Shown: positions 24,760-36,699 of the stretch, in pieces | Layout of the letters: each line of letters starts with the position of its first letter | How positions within the stretch are numbered: the stretch's first letter is position 1 | DNA from: Corallium rubrum | Taxonomy: Eukaryota; Cnidaria; Anthozoa; Scleralcyonacea; Coralliidae | Direction of reading: 5' to 3' | Length of the DNA stretch: 64,000 bases | Assembly (NCBI GenBank): GCA_964035015.1 | Contig: OZ036006.1 | Location: 8,995,951 to 9,059,950, forward strand | Made by a program: the position numbers and the translations under genes | Notes under the pieces: generated by a model | What the model was told of the DNA's origin: nothing | Database searches by the model: none | The model's input: the letters and a program-made list of their open reading frames with translations, nothing else

Positions 24760-25016
24760 GCGTGCTGCGTAGGCAGTGTAGAAACAAGAATAGAAATATA
24801 GCAAGGTTAGATATACTGCCGAAACAGAGAACGTAGGAGTCTAACGTTTCGAGCGAAGGCCCTTCGTCAGAGAGAAACGTAAAGAGTGTAAACAAAGCTC
24901 ATTGTTAATTTGTTTCCACTCTTTACGTTTCTCCCTGACGAAGGGCCTTCGCTCGAAACGTTAGACTCCTACGTTCTCTGTTTCGGCAGAAAATCTAACC
25001 TTGCTATATTTCTAAT
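24760..25016. mobile_element. Foldback pair of Penelope/hammerhead-type repeat
   Basis: The left half (TAGCAAGGTTAGATATACTG, GAACGTAGGAGTCTAACGTTT) mirrors the right half (AACGTTAGACTCCTACGTTC, GGCAGAAAATCTAACCTTGC). Each half holds a CTGACGA...GAAACGTT core, at 24840-24873 on the minus strand and about 24932-24964 on the plus strand. The minus core is flanked by TCT/AGA, giving three stem I pairs. Related sequence is at 22467-22616, 54405-54535 and 60944-61100. Confidence 0.7.
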
Positions 25017-25252
25017 TAGCTGGTTGTACAGCTGTTGCTTTTTAACCGCCGTCGGCGTCCTAAACTTTATAATTAAAAAAAGTCACGGTTAACTGACTCT
25101 TATATTTGATATTTGAAGCTAGATTAATGACTTCCAAAACGCCGCAGTACTGCTAAAAAGATTGTAGTGTTTGTACTAAGGTCAATCTTAAACAACAGTT
25201 CTCATTGGCCGTTGACGCCGTCCTGAAGACGTGAAAATGCTCTATTACTAGT

Positions 25253-25633
25253 AAGGCCCGGTCAAACAAGGATGAGAGTTGATGAGAGTTGGCAAGCGAG
25301 AGTTTGTCTGAGCGTTTTTTCAACTCTCATGCCCCGGTCAAACGAGGATGAGAGTTGACCATGAGAGTTGACGAGAGTTGTAGGGTTTACCGCGCGTAGC
25401 AGGGAGACTAGGAACGAATTTCGAGGTAAACAAAGTACTAAACTCTCATCAACTCTCATATGCCAACTCTCATGACCGGTCAAACGAGCAAAAACTCTCA
25501 TCAACTCTCATTAAAATTTGAACCAGCTCAAAGTTGATGAGAGTTGATAAGAGTGCATGAGAGTCGATGAGAGTTGGTGCACGACCGAGAGTTGCAACTC
25601 TCATCGACTCTCATCCTCGTTTGACCGGGCCTT
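25253..25633. mobile_element. Foldback MITE made of ATGAGAGTTG repeats
   Basis: The ends are AAGGCCCGGTCAAAC and GTTTGACCGGGCCTT. The body is dominated by direct and inverted ATGAGAGTTG / CAACTCTCAT decamers, so it is self-complementary throughout. No ORF of note. Confidence 0.8.
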
Positions 25634-26130
25634 CAAAGGCCTGGCCAAACGCTTTCAACATTTCATTCAACATTGTTGAATTCAACCGTGATTCAACATG
25701 TTGAAAGCGTTTGGCCACCCCTGTTGAATGATGTTGAACGTTGTTGAATGGTGTTGAATGATGTTGAACGAAATTTGAACATGTTCAAATTTTCGTTCAA
25801 CACGCGTTCAACAATGTTGAACGATGTTGAATGAAGGCCACGTCCACACGTATACGTTTTCCTATATATAGCGTTTTCGTATTGTTTCAGGTAATGAGAC
25901 CATTGTTTTCTGCTCCAGAACAATATAAAAACGCTATGAAAACACATACGTGTGGACGTGGTCGAAATGTTGAAAGCGTTTGGCCAGGATTTAAGGCCAT
26001 GTGCACACGGTAACGTTTCCGAGCGTTTTCGTATTGTTTCAAGTAATAGCCGATTGTTCTCGATTCCCTTGAGAACAGTAAACAGTACGAAAACGCTCCA
26101 AAACGTTACCATGTGCACATTATAGCCTTC
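25634..26130. mobile_element. Cluster of three or four hAT-like MITEs
   Basis: Abutting foldback units: 25634-25732 (AAGGCCTGGCCAAACGCTTT to AAAGCGTTTGGCCA), 25743-25835 (ATGTTGAACG repeats), 25836-25963 (GGCCACGTCCACACGTATAC to GTGTGGACGTGGTC) and about 25990-26129 (GGCCATGTGCACACGGTAAC to GTTACCATGTGCACATTATA). The first kind recurs at 48405-48790. They are non-coding and the superfamily is inferred only from the GGCC-rich ends. Confidence 0.65.
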
Positions 26131-26148
26131 TTATTTGTGGCGTTGTAC

Positions 26149-26430
26149 AGTGTGTACCAAAAAAACCTGAACCCTTAGAAAACAACCTATTGTACTAGTT
26201 TGAAAGCCCTAAGCACTTCGATGAACCCACAGATGCATGCGTAAAACACACGGTCTTATACACCTGGGAAATTAAGATAACTTGAAGTGTATGCATGGTG
26301 AAAGTATTTAAAAGCTTTTTCTCTTCCTGTTTAACTTATGTGCTGATGAATTTATAAACAGCGCTTTTGGGCCTTTCAAACTACTACAATAGGTTGTTTT
26401 CTAAGGGTTCAGTTTTTTTTATACACACTG
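26149..26430. mobile_element. Tc1/mariner-like MITE, copy 2
   Basis: The ends CAGTGTGTACC and TACACACTG lie between TA dinucleotides. Inner inverted segments are AACCCTTAGAAAACAACCTA and TAGGTTGTTTTCTAAGGGTT. It matches 12949-13209 along its length. A further right-end fragment follows at 26431-26520, so the terminus has been duplicated or a second copy inserted. Confidence 0.7.
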
Positions 26431-26875
26431 TATAACGCAGCGCTTTTAGGGCTTTCAAACTACTACAATAGTTATCGGTTGTTTCTAAGGGTTCAGGTTT
26501 TTTTTATACACACTTTATAAAGAACGAGGACGCTGTTGAGATTACGTTAAGGACTAAAAAATATTCAATCTCTTTGTTCCACAACTAGAATTCTTTTGTT
26601 TAGAAGACGTCGCTGGTTTCATATAGCTGTAAGAGACGCTGGCGGCATGGCTGCGGCAAGGGGCGATGGTACAATGAAAAGCTGTATGCGATTGGACCAT
26701 TCCCCAGGCTTAATTAGATCCCTAATTAACTGGTACGTAAAAGTGTTAATTAAAAGTACTGACTATTGTGCTGTGACATTTATAGCTTGTGAACGTAACT
26801 GGTCGGATTTTTAATTGGCCATATTGCGAAATCCTGAGCCATGCAAAGTATGGCGTCATATTTCCGCCAAAATTC

Positions 26876-27315
26876 ATGTTCATATTTTCAACATTAAAGT
26901 TCGTATTCGCAACATTAATGTTTGTATTTTCAACATAAATGTTCGTATCCGCAACATTAATGTTCGCATCTTCAACATTAATGTTCGTATTCGCAACATT
27001 AATGTTCGCATTTTCAACATTAATGTTCGTATTCGCAACATTAATGTTGAATTTTGGCGGACGGTGTGGTGTCAAATCTCCGCCAAAATTCATGTTCGTA
27101 TTCGCAACATTAATGTTTGTATTTTCAACATAAATGTTCGTATTCGCAACATTAATGTTTGTATTTTCAACATAAATGTTCGTATTCGCAACATTAATGT
27201 TTGTATTTTCAACATAAATGTTCGTATTCGCAACATTAATGTTCATATTCGCAACATTCAAGTTCATATTCGCAACATTCAAGTTCATATTCGCAACATT
27301 CAAGTTCATCCGATG
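26876..27315. repeat. 21-bp minisatellite with palindromic core
   Basis: Units of about 21 bp alternate CGCAACATTAATGTT and TTCAACATTAATGTT joined by CGTAT. Each contains the 12-bp palindrome AACATTAATGTT. Because 21 is a multiple of three, both strands stay open and read as Asn-Ile-Asn-Val heptads. That is a by-product of the unit length and not a gene. Confidence 0.9.
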
Positions 27316-28288
27316 CCGATGGGCTTTCATGTCGACGACTTTTGAATGATTCCGAAGAGAAACAAGGTGCATGCGAACTTGAATGTTGCGAATGCGAACT
27401 TGAATGTTGCGAATATGGACTTGAATTTTGGCGGATATCTGACGCCATAGTATGCAAAGCTCTTATTAGTGAACCTGCACAATACGAGAATGGACGAATA
27501 TGCAGCTACGTTAATTATATTGGCAAGCAAAATCTTAGACCCCGTTTACACGATGCCGGTACAATTTGAAAACGGAACAAAATCATGCCGTTTAGGCCTT
27601 GCGTTTACACGATACTGGCATAAAAATAACATGAAATGTTATATGCTGTATTTGCATACTGGCATTATTTTGTTTGGGGTCTTAGATATTCATTGACTGA
27701 CTGTTGCCGGAATGTAATCAATAGTCGTCAACATTCAGTATATAAGAACGACCAAAACGCGTATAGTCGTACTATACCTTCACGCTGGAACTCGATCGAG
27801 AAACCATACATACCGGCACAGAAATCACCTGAGGTATAGTGTTATGAAAATGTTCTCTTACTTGCCACAGCCACCGCTTCACAATTTATGTCAACTCCAA
27901 TTGTCATTAACCCATTGGTAGCTCTCCCCTTGACCACCTTGACAGGCATATAAAATCGTCTGGCGTTAGCCAGAGTAAAATACTAAAGTCTGAATCAGTC
28001 CCAGAAGACTTGATTCAGCCAGCCGGTTGGAACGACAAGTTATTATCACCCGCCTCAGTACTGACGAATATCATAACTTGTCGTTTCAACCAATAGGAAA
28101 GCGAGTCCGTACGAGTCTGGACGACTGAGTTGTTCAGTTAATAAGGTTATTCGTTCGTTCTCGTTGGATTGTGCACGAGAACGAACGAATAACCTTATTA
28201 ACTGAGCGACTCAGTCGTCCAGACTCGTACGGACTCGCTTTCCTATTGGTTGAGACGACAAATTATTATGGTGTTCGTCAGTACTGAG

Positions 28289-28400
28289 ACTGCGTTTACA
28301 CTAGAGCAAAAGTATCCAGATTCACATTGTTTTTCCTCCTCATGGGAATAAAAAACAATGTGAATCCGGATACTTTTGCTCTAGTGTAAACGCAGTCTGA
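28289..28400. mobile_element. Small MITE nested in the large palindrome
   Basis: CTGCGTTTACACTAGAGCAA, AAGTATCC and TTCACATTGTTTTT mirror AAAAACAATGTGAATC, GGATACTTTTGCTC and TAGTGTAAACGCAG. The element is almost a perfect hairpin with a ~20-nt loop. Confidence 0.75.
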
Positions 28401-29011
28401 GGCGGGTGATAATAACTTGTTCGTTCCAACTGGCTGGCTGAATCAGTCTTCTGGGACAGATTGCTGAATCAGCCTTCTGGGACTGATTCATGCAGATTTT
28501 AGTATTTTACTCTGGCTAACGTAAGACGATTTGAAACTTGTCAAGGTGGTCAAGGGGAGAGCTACCAATGGGTTAATGACAATAAATTTGGAGTTGACAT
28601 AAATTGTGAAGCGCTGGCTGTGGCAAGTAAGAGAACATTTTCATAACACTATAGGTGGTGTGCAACCAATCCCTTGAGATTCGAAGGACAAAGATATTTT
28701 CGCCATGTTGGATGATATTATGATTGCAGATGATGAAAATCTTTTGAAATCGTCAACCAACATGGCGGCAATGACGTAAGATGCACACCAGCAATATCTC
28801 ACTTACGAATAGCATGATATGTATGGTTTCTCGATTGGGTTCCAGCGTGAAGGTTTTGTACGGCTATACGCATTTTGGTCGTTCTTATATACTGAATGTT
28901 GACGACTATTGATTACATTCCGGCAACAGTCAGTCAATGAACATCTAAGATTATGCTTGCCATATAATTAGCATAACTGCATACTCGTCCATTCTCGTTG
29001 GATTGTGCAGG

Positions 29012-29308
29012 CATGGTCAATCGAGATATGGTGTGGAAACTCAGCTAAAGTCTTTGGTCTATCTTTTTGTTCGCCTTTATGCATTTTTGTGCACGGTGCA
29101 CGGTCACTGAACACATTGTATTTTAGTATAATGACGAATTGTCCAATAGTAACGTTTCAGTTCAATCACTCAACCGTGCTATTTAAATATTAATAAACCT
29201 AATACAAAGGATGTGCACGGTGTAAGGTACGGTTCAACATAAAATCCCAGCTCATTATAGGCGCTTTGAAGTTTGCCGAGTTTCCAGACCATATCTCGAT
29301 TGACTATG
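29012..29308 (-). mobile_element. 297-bp MITE with 31-bp TIRs, copy B
   Basis: Same element as 19802-20099, in the opposite orientation. The 7-bp target duplication GTGCAGG lies at 29005-29011 and 29309-29315. It sits inside the right arm of the large palindrome, so it inserted after that structure formed. Confidence 0.85.
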
Positions 29309-29687
29309 GTGCAGGTTCACTAGTAAGGTTACTCGTTCCTTCTCGTTAGATTGTGCAGGTTCACTATTTAGACCTCGTTTAGCACTGCACAGCACTAATT
29401 CGAAACTGTACCACAAAACTTTCACGGTTCCACTTGTTTACACGTCTTTAGCATTTTATTCTGACTAACGCCAGGCGATTTTATTCACCTTGGGCAAGCC
29501 CATGGACAGGAATGAGTTAATTGAAAAATCCCTTTAATTTCGGTTTGGTCTATATCGTAAATATTACTTCAGTTATAGTGCCAGTTAATGTTTACAAATT
29601 ATATTTCATAATTCACATACTTAATAGATTAAGTGGAATGGAACAACGGATGAAAGATTTTGCTTAATATCAGACCATGTGGTGGTT

Positions 29688-32420
29688 TAGACTATGTGTG
29701 GGTAATTGGGAGCGAGGAAGTGTGAGGGAGCAAGCGAGCGAGGGAGTCTGTGAAGGGAAGGAGCATGTGTCAGAGAGCGAGCGAGTGTGAGGGAGTGAGC
29801 GAGGGTGTGTGAGGGAGTGAGCGAGGGTGTGTGTGAGTGAGCGAGTGTGTGAGGGAGTGAGCGAGGGTGTGTGTGAGAGTGAGCGAGGGTGTGTGTGAGG
29901 GAGTGAGCGAGTGTGTGAGGGAGTGAGCGAGGGTGTGTGAGGGAGTGAGCGAGGGTGTGTGAGGGAGTGAGCGAGGGTGTGTGTGAGGGAGTGAGCGAGC
30001 GAGCGAGTGAGCGAGGGTGTGTGCGAGGGAGTGCGCGAGGGGGTGTGGGAGGGAGTGAGCGAGGGGGTGTGGGGGAGTGAGCGAGAGTGTGTGTGTGAGG
30101 GAGTGAGCAAGGGAGTGCGTGTGAGGGAGTGAGGGAGTGTGTGTGTGAGGTAGCGAGCAAGGGGAAGTGTGAGGGAGCAAGCGAGTGAGGGAGCGAGCAA
30201 GGGAGTGTTTGAGGGAGCAAGCGAGTGTGAGGGAGCGAGCAAGGGAGTGTGAGGGAGCGAGCAAGGGAGTGTTTGAGGGAGCAAGCGAGTGTGAGGGAGC
30301 GAGCAAGGGAGAGTTTGAGGGAGCAAGGGAGAGTTTGAGGGAGCAAGCGAGTGTGAGGGAGCGAGCAAGGGAGTGTTTGAGGGAGCGAGCGAGTGTGAGG
30401 GAGCGAGCAAGGGAGAGTTTGAGGGAGCAAGCGAGTGTGAGGGAGCGAGCAAGGGAGTGTTTGAGGGAGCGAGCGAGTGTGAGGGAGCGAGCAAGGGAGA
30501 GTTTGAGGGAGCAAGCGAGTGTGAAGGAGCGAGCAAGGGAGTGTTTGAGGGAGCGAGCAAGTGTGAGGGAGCGAGCAAGGGAGAGTTTGAGGGAGCAAGC
30601 GAGTGTGAGGGAGCGAGCAAGGGAGTGTTTGAGGGAGCAAGCGAGTGTGAGGGAGAGAGCAAGGGAGAGTGTGAGGGAGCAAGAGAGGGTGAGGGAGCGA
30701 GCAAGGGAGTGTTTGAGGGAGCAAGCGAGTTTGAGGGAGCGAGCAAGGGAGTGTTTGAGGGAGCAAGCAAGGGAGTGTTTGAGGGAGCAAGCGAGTGTGA
30801 GGGAGCGAGCAAGGGAGTGTTTGAGGGAGCAAGCGAGTGTGAGGGAGCGAGCAAGGGAGTGTTTGAGGGAGCGAGCAAGGGAGTGTTTGAGGGAGCGAGC
30901 AAGGGAGTGTTTGAGGGAGCAAGCGAGTGTTGAGCGAGCGAGCAAGGGAGTGTTTGAGGGAGCAAGCGACTAGCGAGTGTTGGAGGGAGCGAGCAAGGGA
31001 GTGTTTGAGGGAGCAAGCGAGTGTGAGGGAGCGAGCAAGGGAGTGTTTGAGGGAGCAAGCGAGTGTGAAGGAGCGAGCAAGGGAGAGTTTGAGGGAACAA
31101 GCGAGTGAGGGAGCGAGCAAGGGAGTGTTTGAGGGAGCAAGCGAGAGGGAGTGAGCGAGCGAGGGTGTGAGGGAGTGAGGGTGTGTGTGAGGGAGTGAGC
31201 GAGGGAGTGAGCAAGGGAGTGTGTGTGAGGGAGCGAGGGAGTGTGTGTGAGGGAGCGAGCAAGGGGGAGTGTGAGGGAGCAAGCGAGTGTGAGGGAGCGA
31301 GCAAGGGAGTGTTTGAGCGAGCAAGCGAGTGTGAAGGAGCGAGCAAGGGAGTGTGAGGGAGGAAGCGAGTGTGAGGGAACGAGCAAGCGAGTGTGAGGGA
31401 GCGAGCAAGGGAGTGTTTAAGGGAGCGAGCGAGTGTGAGGGAGCGAGCAAGGGAGTGTGAGGGAGCAAGCGAGTGTGAGGGAGCGAGCAAGGGAGTGTGA
31501 GGGAGCGAGCAAGGGAGTGTTTGAGGGAGCAAGCGAGTGTGAGGGAGCGAGCAAGGGAGTGTGAGGGAGCGAGCAAGGGAGTGTGAGGGAGCGAGCAAGG
31601 GAGAGTGTGAGGGAGCGAGCAAGGGAGTGTGAGGGAGCGAGCAAGGGAGTGTGAGGGAGCGAGCAAGGGAGAGTGTGAGGGAGCGAGCAAGGGAGAGTGT
31701 GAGGGAGCGAGCAAGGGAGAGTGTGAGGGAGCGAGCAAGGGAGAGTGTGAGGGAGCGAGCAAGGGAGTGTGAGGGAGCGAGCAAGGGAGAGTGTGAGGGA
31801 GCGAGCAAGGGAGTGTGAGGGAGCGAGCAAGGGAGAGTGTGAGGGAGCGAGCAAGGGAGTGTGAGGGAGCGAGCAAGGGAGAGTGTGAGGGAGCGAGAGG
31901 GAGTGTGAGGGAGCGAGCAAGGGAGTGTTTGAGGGAGCAAGCGAGTGTGAGGGAGCGAGCAAGGGAGTGTTCGAGGGAGCAAGCGAGTGTTTGAGGGAGC
32001 AAGCGAGTGTGAGGGAGCGAGCGAGCGAGTGTGAGGAAGCGAGCAAGGGAGTGTTTGAGGGAGCGAGCAAGGGGGAGTGTGAGGGAGCAAGCGAGTGTGA
32101 GGGAGCGAGCAAGGGAGTGTTTGAGGGAGCAAGCGAGTGTGAGGGAGCGAGCAAGGGAGTGTTTGAGGGAGCAAGCGAGTGTGAGGGAGCAAGGGAGTGT
32201 TTGAGCGAGCAAGGGAGTGTTTGAGCGAGCAAGGGAGTGTTTGAGCGAGCAAGGGAGTGTTTGAGGGAGTAAGCGAGTGTGAGGGAGCGAGCAAGGGAGT
32301 GCTTTGAGGGAGCAAGCGAGTGTTGAGGGAGCGAGCAAGGGAGAGTGTGAGGGAGAAAGCAAGCAAGCAAGGGAATAAATGTGTGAATGAGTGAGTGAGT
32401 GACGAAGTGAGTGAGTGTGA
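29688..32420. repeat. 2.7-kb purine-rich minisatellite
   Basis: Degenerate units such as GAGGGAGCGAGCAAGGGAGT and GTTTGAGGGAGCAAGCGAGT give a variable higher-order period. The left flank is built of GAGGGAGTGAGCGAGGGTGT. The plus strand is almost free of runs of C and T. Frames on the minus strand stay open for up to 926 codons of Leu/Ser/Pro/His/Arg repeats, which I reject as coding. Confidence 0.95.
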
Positions 32421-33500
32421 TTGGCGAAACCACGCACGAAAAGGGGGCATCAGTTCCTATTTATTCTAAAATTTAGATTCGTATAGCCATTTCTTTCTCT
32501 AGAACGCCCATGAGGAATTAAGAGCGAGCGAGAGAAATTAGAAAAATCAATTTATAGCAAATGTTAATCGTTGAAAAAAACTATGAAAAGACATCACGTT
32601 AACAAATGAGAGTACAGATCCCACCATCTCAAACGCCAATTATATCACAAACACAAAACGCCAAACAAGAACATTGATTTTCTGGATAATAAAGTAGACT
32701 AATTTTAGTCGACCCGAATATTTCAATGACAATCAAAATGGGGTGTCCTTCGCGGTTTAGCGATATTAATTTAACACGCCAGCCGACACGACAACCGGTG
32801 TTCTATTCAGATCTGTCGGCTTCTTCGGTTCGACAATAGGCTAAAAGCTGGCCGAATCTATCTTTAGTTCAAGGCCACGTTATGCCAATATGCCATACCA
32901 TGACATGCCAATACTCCAGCGAAGCTCTTCGTCAAACCATCACAATTAAAACGGCATCGTTTTAACGCCGGCCGGTACCCGCTGAATCGTACATTATTGT
33001 CATTAATCATATTAGCGTGTTTTATTTTATAAACAAACATGAGTCATCAATGAGACATCGTGTAGTTGTTTCTTGTGTATTTGAAAAAGCACCACAGGAA
33101 ATCTTTCAAAACAACCAAACAAATAAAACTATCGACCTGTTCCAGCTTTGTTCGCCATTGTCTTAGGGTGTCCACGCGAAGCCGCAATACGTTTCACCCT
33201 CTTTGGCTTCTCCACGTGTTTTAAATGTAAACAGTTCTCCCAATAAAGATTCCTTTCAAACCTAAAACTTCGTCTTTCTATTATTGCATTTTTTGAACAG
33301 ATTTTATAGCGTTTTAAGTGGACCAGAGTTATTATTTAACCTACAGGTCCAATATTTGACATAATTCTATGTCAATGTTTCGATAAATATCAGACAATAT
33401 TATGAAGGCAAACCGACAATATTGTTCTATAATTGTTGCAAGATGATTATGTAACTGTATATAAATAACTACAGTACATAAAGAAAAATAGTGAAAATCT
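32421..33500. other. Intergenic, no gene seen
   Basis: Unique-looking AT-rich sequence without supported exons or recognised repeats. Confidence 0.4.
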
Positions 33501-34400
33501 ATGATATTTGGCAATATCGATCAGCACTTATTGTATATTTTATTACAAATTAATAATATTGTTGTTGTACAACATTATTAATCAACACTTGAGATTAACA
33601 GAGAGAGCACCACTTTGAATTGTGAACTTGGTTAAAGTTAGTGCTGTACTGATTGCTTTATATATAATTATAGTGAAAACAAACTACATATATAAACACA
33701 AAACAGATTCTGCTAATTTTTAAGATTTTGCAGCATCGATCAGCAATTGTATCAGATTTTATTACAATTTAATAATATTGTTGTAATACAATTTAATAAT
33801 ATTGTTGTATAAGTCTTAAATACTGTTGCAAGATAATTGTATAGGCCTTCGCTCGAAATGTTAGAAACTACGTCCAATATTTTCGGCAGTGTTCAAACCT
33901 TACTATACTTCGATTTGTATTTCAACACTGCCTACCCAGCACGGTACTCCTATAAATAATTACAACAGATTCTGCCATAGATAATGGAAGGGGAACTGGA
34001 TAGGAAACTTACGAAACCGGAAACGATGTTTGCACAGGGCTAATGCGCTAACGAGTGATCCCACATGGCCAGGATAAACCATTGCTGAAATTAAACAATA
34101 GTGTAATATCACTTAAGTCAGTAGTGTCTGATGTTAGCCATGTGTGACCACCATCAGGTGCATTAGCCCCTTATAAGCGTATAATTACCATAGAAAGTTG
34201 TGCAAACATCGTTTCCGGTTTCGTAAGTTTCCTATCCAGTTCCCCTTCCATTATCTATGATTCTGCTAATTCTTAAGAAATATTTTGCAATATCGATCAG
34301 CAATTGTTCATTTTATTACAATTTAATAATATTGTTGTACAAATCTTACATATTATGACAATAAGATTGTATAGTTTATTTATAACAAGACGCCTGCTCA
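33501..34400. repeat. Dispersed AT-rich repeat with nested foldback
   Basis: A segment including CGATCAGCA, TTTTATTACAA and TTAATAATATTGTTGTA appears at about 33510-33590, 33715-33830 and 34265-34345. Between them are part of the 10-12 kb long unit (33590-33710), a broken hammerhead-like fragment (GGCCTTCGCTCGAAATGTTAG at 33845) and a foldback at 33972-34262 whose arms carry TCTGCCATAGATAATGGAAG and CTTCCATTATCTATGATTCT. Confidence 0.6.
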
Positions 34401-34829
34401 GGCGTTCACAGCCTGTGCGTAATCTAACAAGAAGACTATATGGCAAGGCATAATTGCATAGATTTTGACAAATCGAATCTGTCTGTGGTCTTTAATACAT
34501 GAACTGCAGCGGTGCAAGAAGCGCTGAAGGTTTGCTAATGTATTAAATACAAACTAGGCCGTTTTCCCGAAAATCAAACAACGGATCTAATATATTTAGT
34601 AGTAGACAAAACCTATAGTATCGGATTCGGCAGATTCAAGTGATCATTTTGATAGAAAAAGACTGATAAATTTAAATGTAATTACAGCTGTATATAAATA
34701 GACCACAACAAATAAAGGAAAAATTAAAGAGATATTGTATTACAATACATTTAAGTCAAGTACTTAAACGTTATGAGTACTTAATTGACTCTGAAGACGA
34801 TCCCCCCTGTACACGTGGCCGTCAAAACG

Positions 34830-35985
34830 TCAGACCATCACTGACAGTCTTTCTCAAGACTATACTAACTTAGACAATCGACTTCAACAAATGCTACGGA
34901 TACTCCTAGGTTCAAACCATTTACTTTATAACGTCAGTCACTACCACCAATAGTCTTTCTCAAGACTACACTAACCTAGATAATCAACTTCAATAAACAT
35001 CTACTGATACTCCTAGGTTCAAACTATTTACTTTATAACGTCAGTCACTACCACCAATAGTCTTTCTCAAGACTACTCTAACCTAGATAATCAACTTCAA
35101 CAAACATCTACTGATACTCCTAGGTTTATAACGTCAGTCACTACCACCAACAGTCTTTCTCAAGACTACATTAACCTAGATAATCAACTTCAACAAATAT
35201 CTACTGATACTCCTATAATCGAACCATGTACTTTATAACGTCAGTCACTACCACCAACAGTCTTTCTCAAGACTACACTAACCCAGATAATCAACTTCAA
35301 CAAATATCTACTGATACTCCTATAATCGAACCATGTACTTTATAACGTCAGTCACTACCACCAACAGTCTTTCTCAAGACTACATTAACCTATAGATAAT
35401 CAACTTCAACAAATATCTACTGATACTCCTATAATCGAACCATGTACTTTATAACGTCAGTCACTACCACCAACAGTCTTTCTCAAGACTACACTAACCT
35501 AGACAATCAACTTCAACAAACATCTACTGATACTCCTATAATCGAACCATGTACTTTATAACGTCAGTCACTACCACCAACAGTCTTTCTGAAGACTACA
35601 CTAACCTAGATGATCAACTTCAACAAATATCTACTGATACTCCTATAATCGAACCATGTACTTTATAACGTCAGTCACTACCACCAACAGTCTTTCTCAA
35701 GACTACACTAACCTAGATGATCAACTTCAACAAACATCTACTAATACTCCTAGGTTTATAACGTCAGTCACTACCACCAACAGTCTTTCTCAAGACTACA
35801 CTAACCTAGATGATCAACTTCAACAAACATCTACTGATACTCCTAGAATCGAACCATTTACTTTATAACTCAGTCACTACCACCAATAGTCTTTCTCAAG
35901 ACTACACTAACCTAGATAATCAACTTCAACAAACATCTACTGATACTCCTAGGTTCAACCATTTACTTTATAACGTCAGTCACCG
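34830..35985 (+). repeat. 107-bp tandem array, ~11 units
   Basis: Unit marks AACGTCAGTCACTACCACCA occur at about 34931, 35038, 35131, 35238, 35345, 35454, 35561, 35668, 35761 and 35973, with one altered copy between the last two. Spacing is 107 bp, or 93 bp where a 14-bp piece is missing. Units also share AGTCTTTCTCAAGACTACAC, which folds on itself (GTCTTTCTCAAGAC). The array starts after GACTCTGAAGACGAT...CAAAACGTCAG, which resembles the CTGANGA...GAAACGTC motif of the 120-bp array but is weak. Confidence 0.85.
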
Positions 35986-36699
35986 CCACAGAGTGAACGT
36001 TGATGTTCTATTTCAGTTCCTTTCAGCACTATTTATTCACGCAGGCAAGCAAACGAACGCGTATCGAAGCGAGTTCAACAGTTTTTCAGCCCGGTGTCAC
36101 AGGAAATATGTCCCCCCAAAAATGTGTCCCCCCCGGGACAGATTTCCTAGGAAATGTAAAACACGAGTGTTACGCGTCTGTAAATATTTTCACGATTAAT
36201 CTTTCTGACTTTCTCTTTCATTATTTTGACACCACGCATGCATAACTGAACTATCGAACTAACACAACACACAAATTAACAAAGAGCTTGAGTGGAAATA
36301 CCAGTCATTAGTGTTGAGGGTGGGCGGTGCCTGCATGCGGTACACGTGTGTCTAAAACAAGTGGGCGTAAATCAGACATCAAATTATAATAATAGCGAAG
36401 GGTCTTTGGTGGAGGAAAATTTCGGGTTTAAGAATATATGCAGCCCAGCACATACATATATATACATATATATATTCGATCTATTCTTTATTATTTAAGG
36501 CCTCTAAATTGTATGTGTCCCTGGGGGGACTTCTTTTTTTTTTTGGGGGGGGGTGGACAAATTTACTGGGACACTGGTTTGCCCGGATGAAAACGATTAC
36601 ATGGAATTTTCATCCCGGTTAACCGACAACCGGGATCCCGGCAAACCGGGCTAGCCCGCTTGCAATGTTATCGAAATGTTAAAACAACATGCGTTTTAT
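35986..36699. other. Intergenic, no gene seen
   Basis: Frames are short and unsupported. It contains G runs near 36545 and small CCCGG-type hairpins at about 36618-36656 (AACCGACAACCGGGATCCCGG). Confidence 0.4.

Larger units (their letters stand above)
27462..29328. mobile_element. ~1.87-kb imperfect palindrome with nested insertions
   Basis: Outer ends TTATTAGTGAACCTGCAC and GTGCAGGTTCACTAGTAA pair. Homology then continues inward: GAATGGACGAATATGCAG with CTGCATACTCGTCCATTC, GAATGTAATCAATAGTCGTC with GACGACTATTGATTACATTC, and AGGAAAGCGAGTCCGTACGA with TCGTACGGACTCGCTTTCCT. The centre is near 28170. The right arm is longer because it holds insertions: MITE B (29012-29308), a small foldback at about 28652-28791, and one at about 28289-28400. 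Both arms also carry the ~100-bp foldback repeat. Confidence 0.75.

Noticed and set aside
26596..26814. 72-codon frame starting with an Arg-rich stretch
   Set aside because: It has no motif, no splice continuation and lies between MITEs and a minisatellite.
26746..27372. 208-codon minus and 176-codon plus frames of Asn-Ile-Asn-Val heptads
   Set aside because: The 21-bp unit is a multiple of three, so both strands stay open.
29670..32450. 926-codon and 916-codon open frames on the minus strand
   Set aside because: They are low-complexity translations of a purine-rich minisatellite, open in overlapping frames at the same time, with no domain or splice logic.
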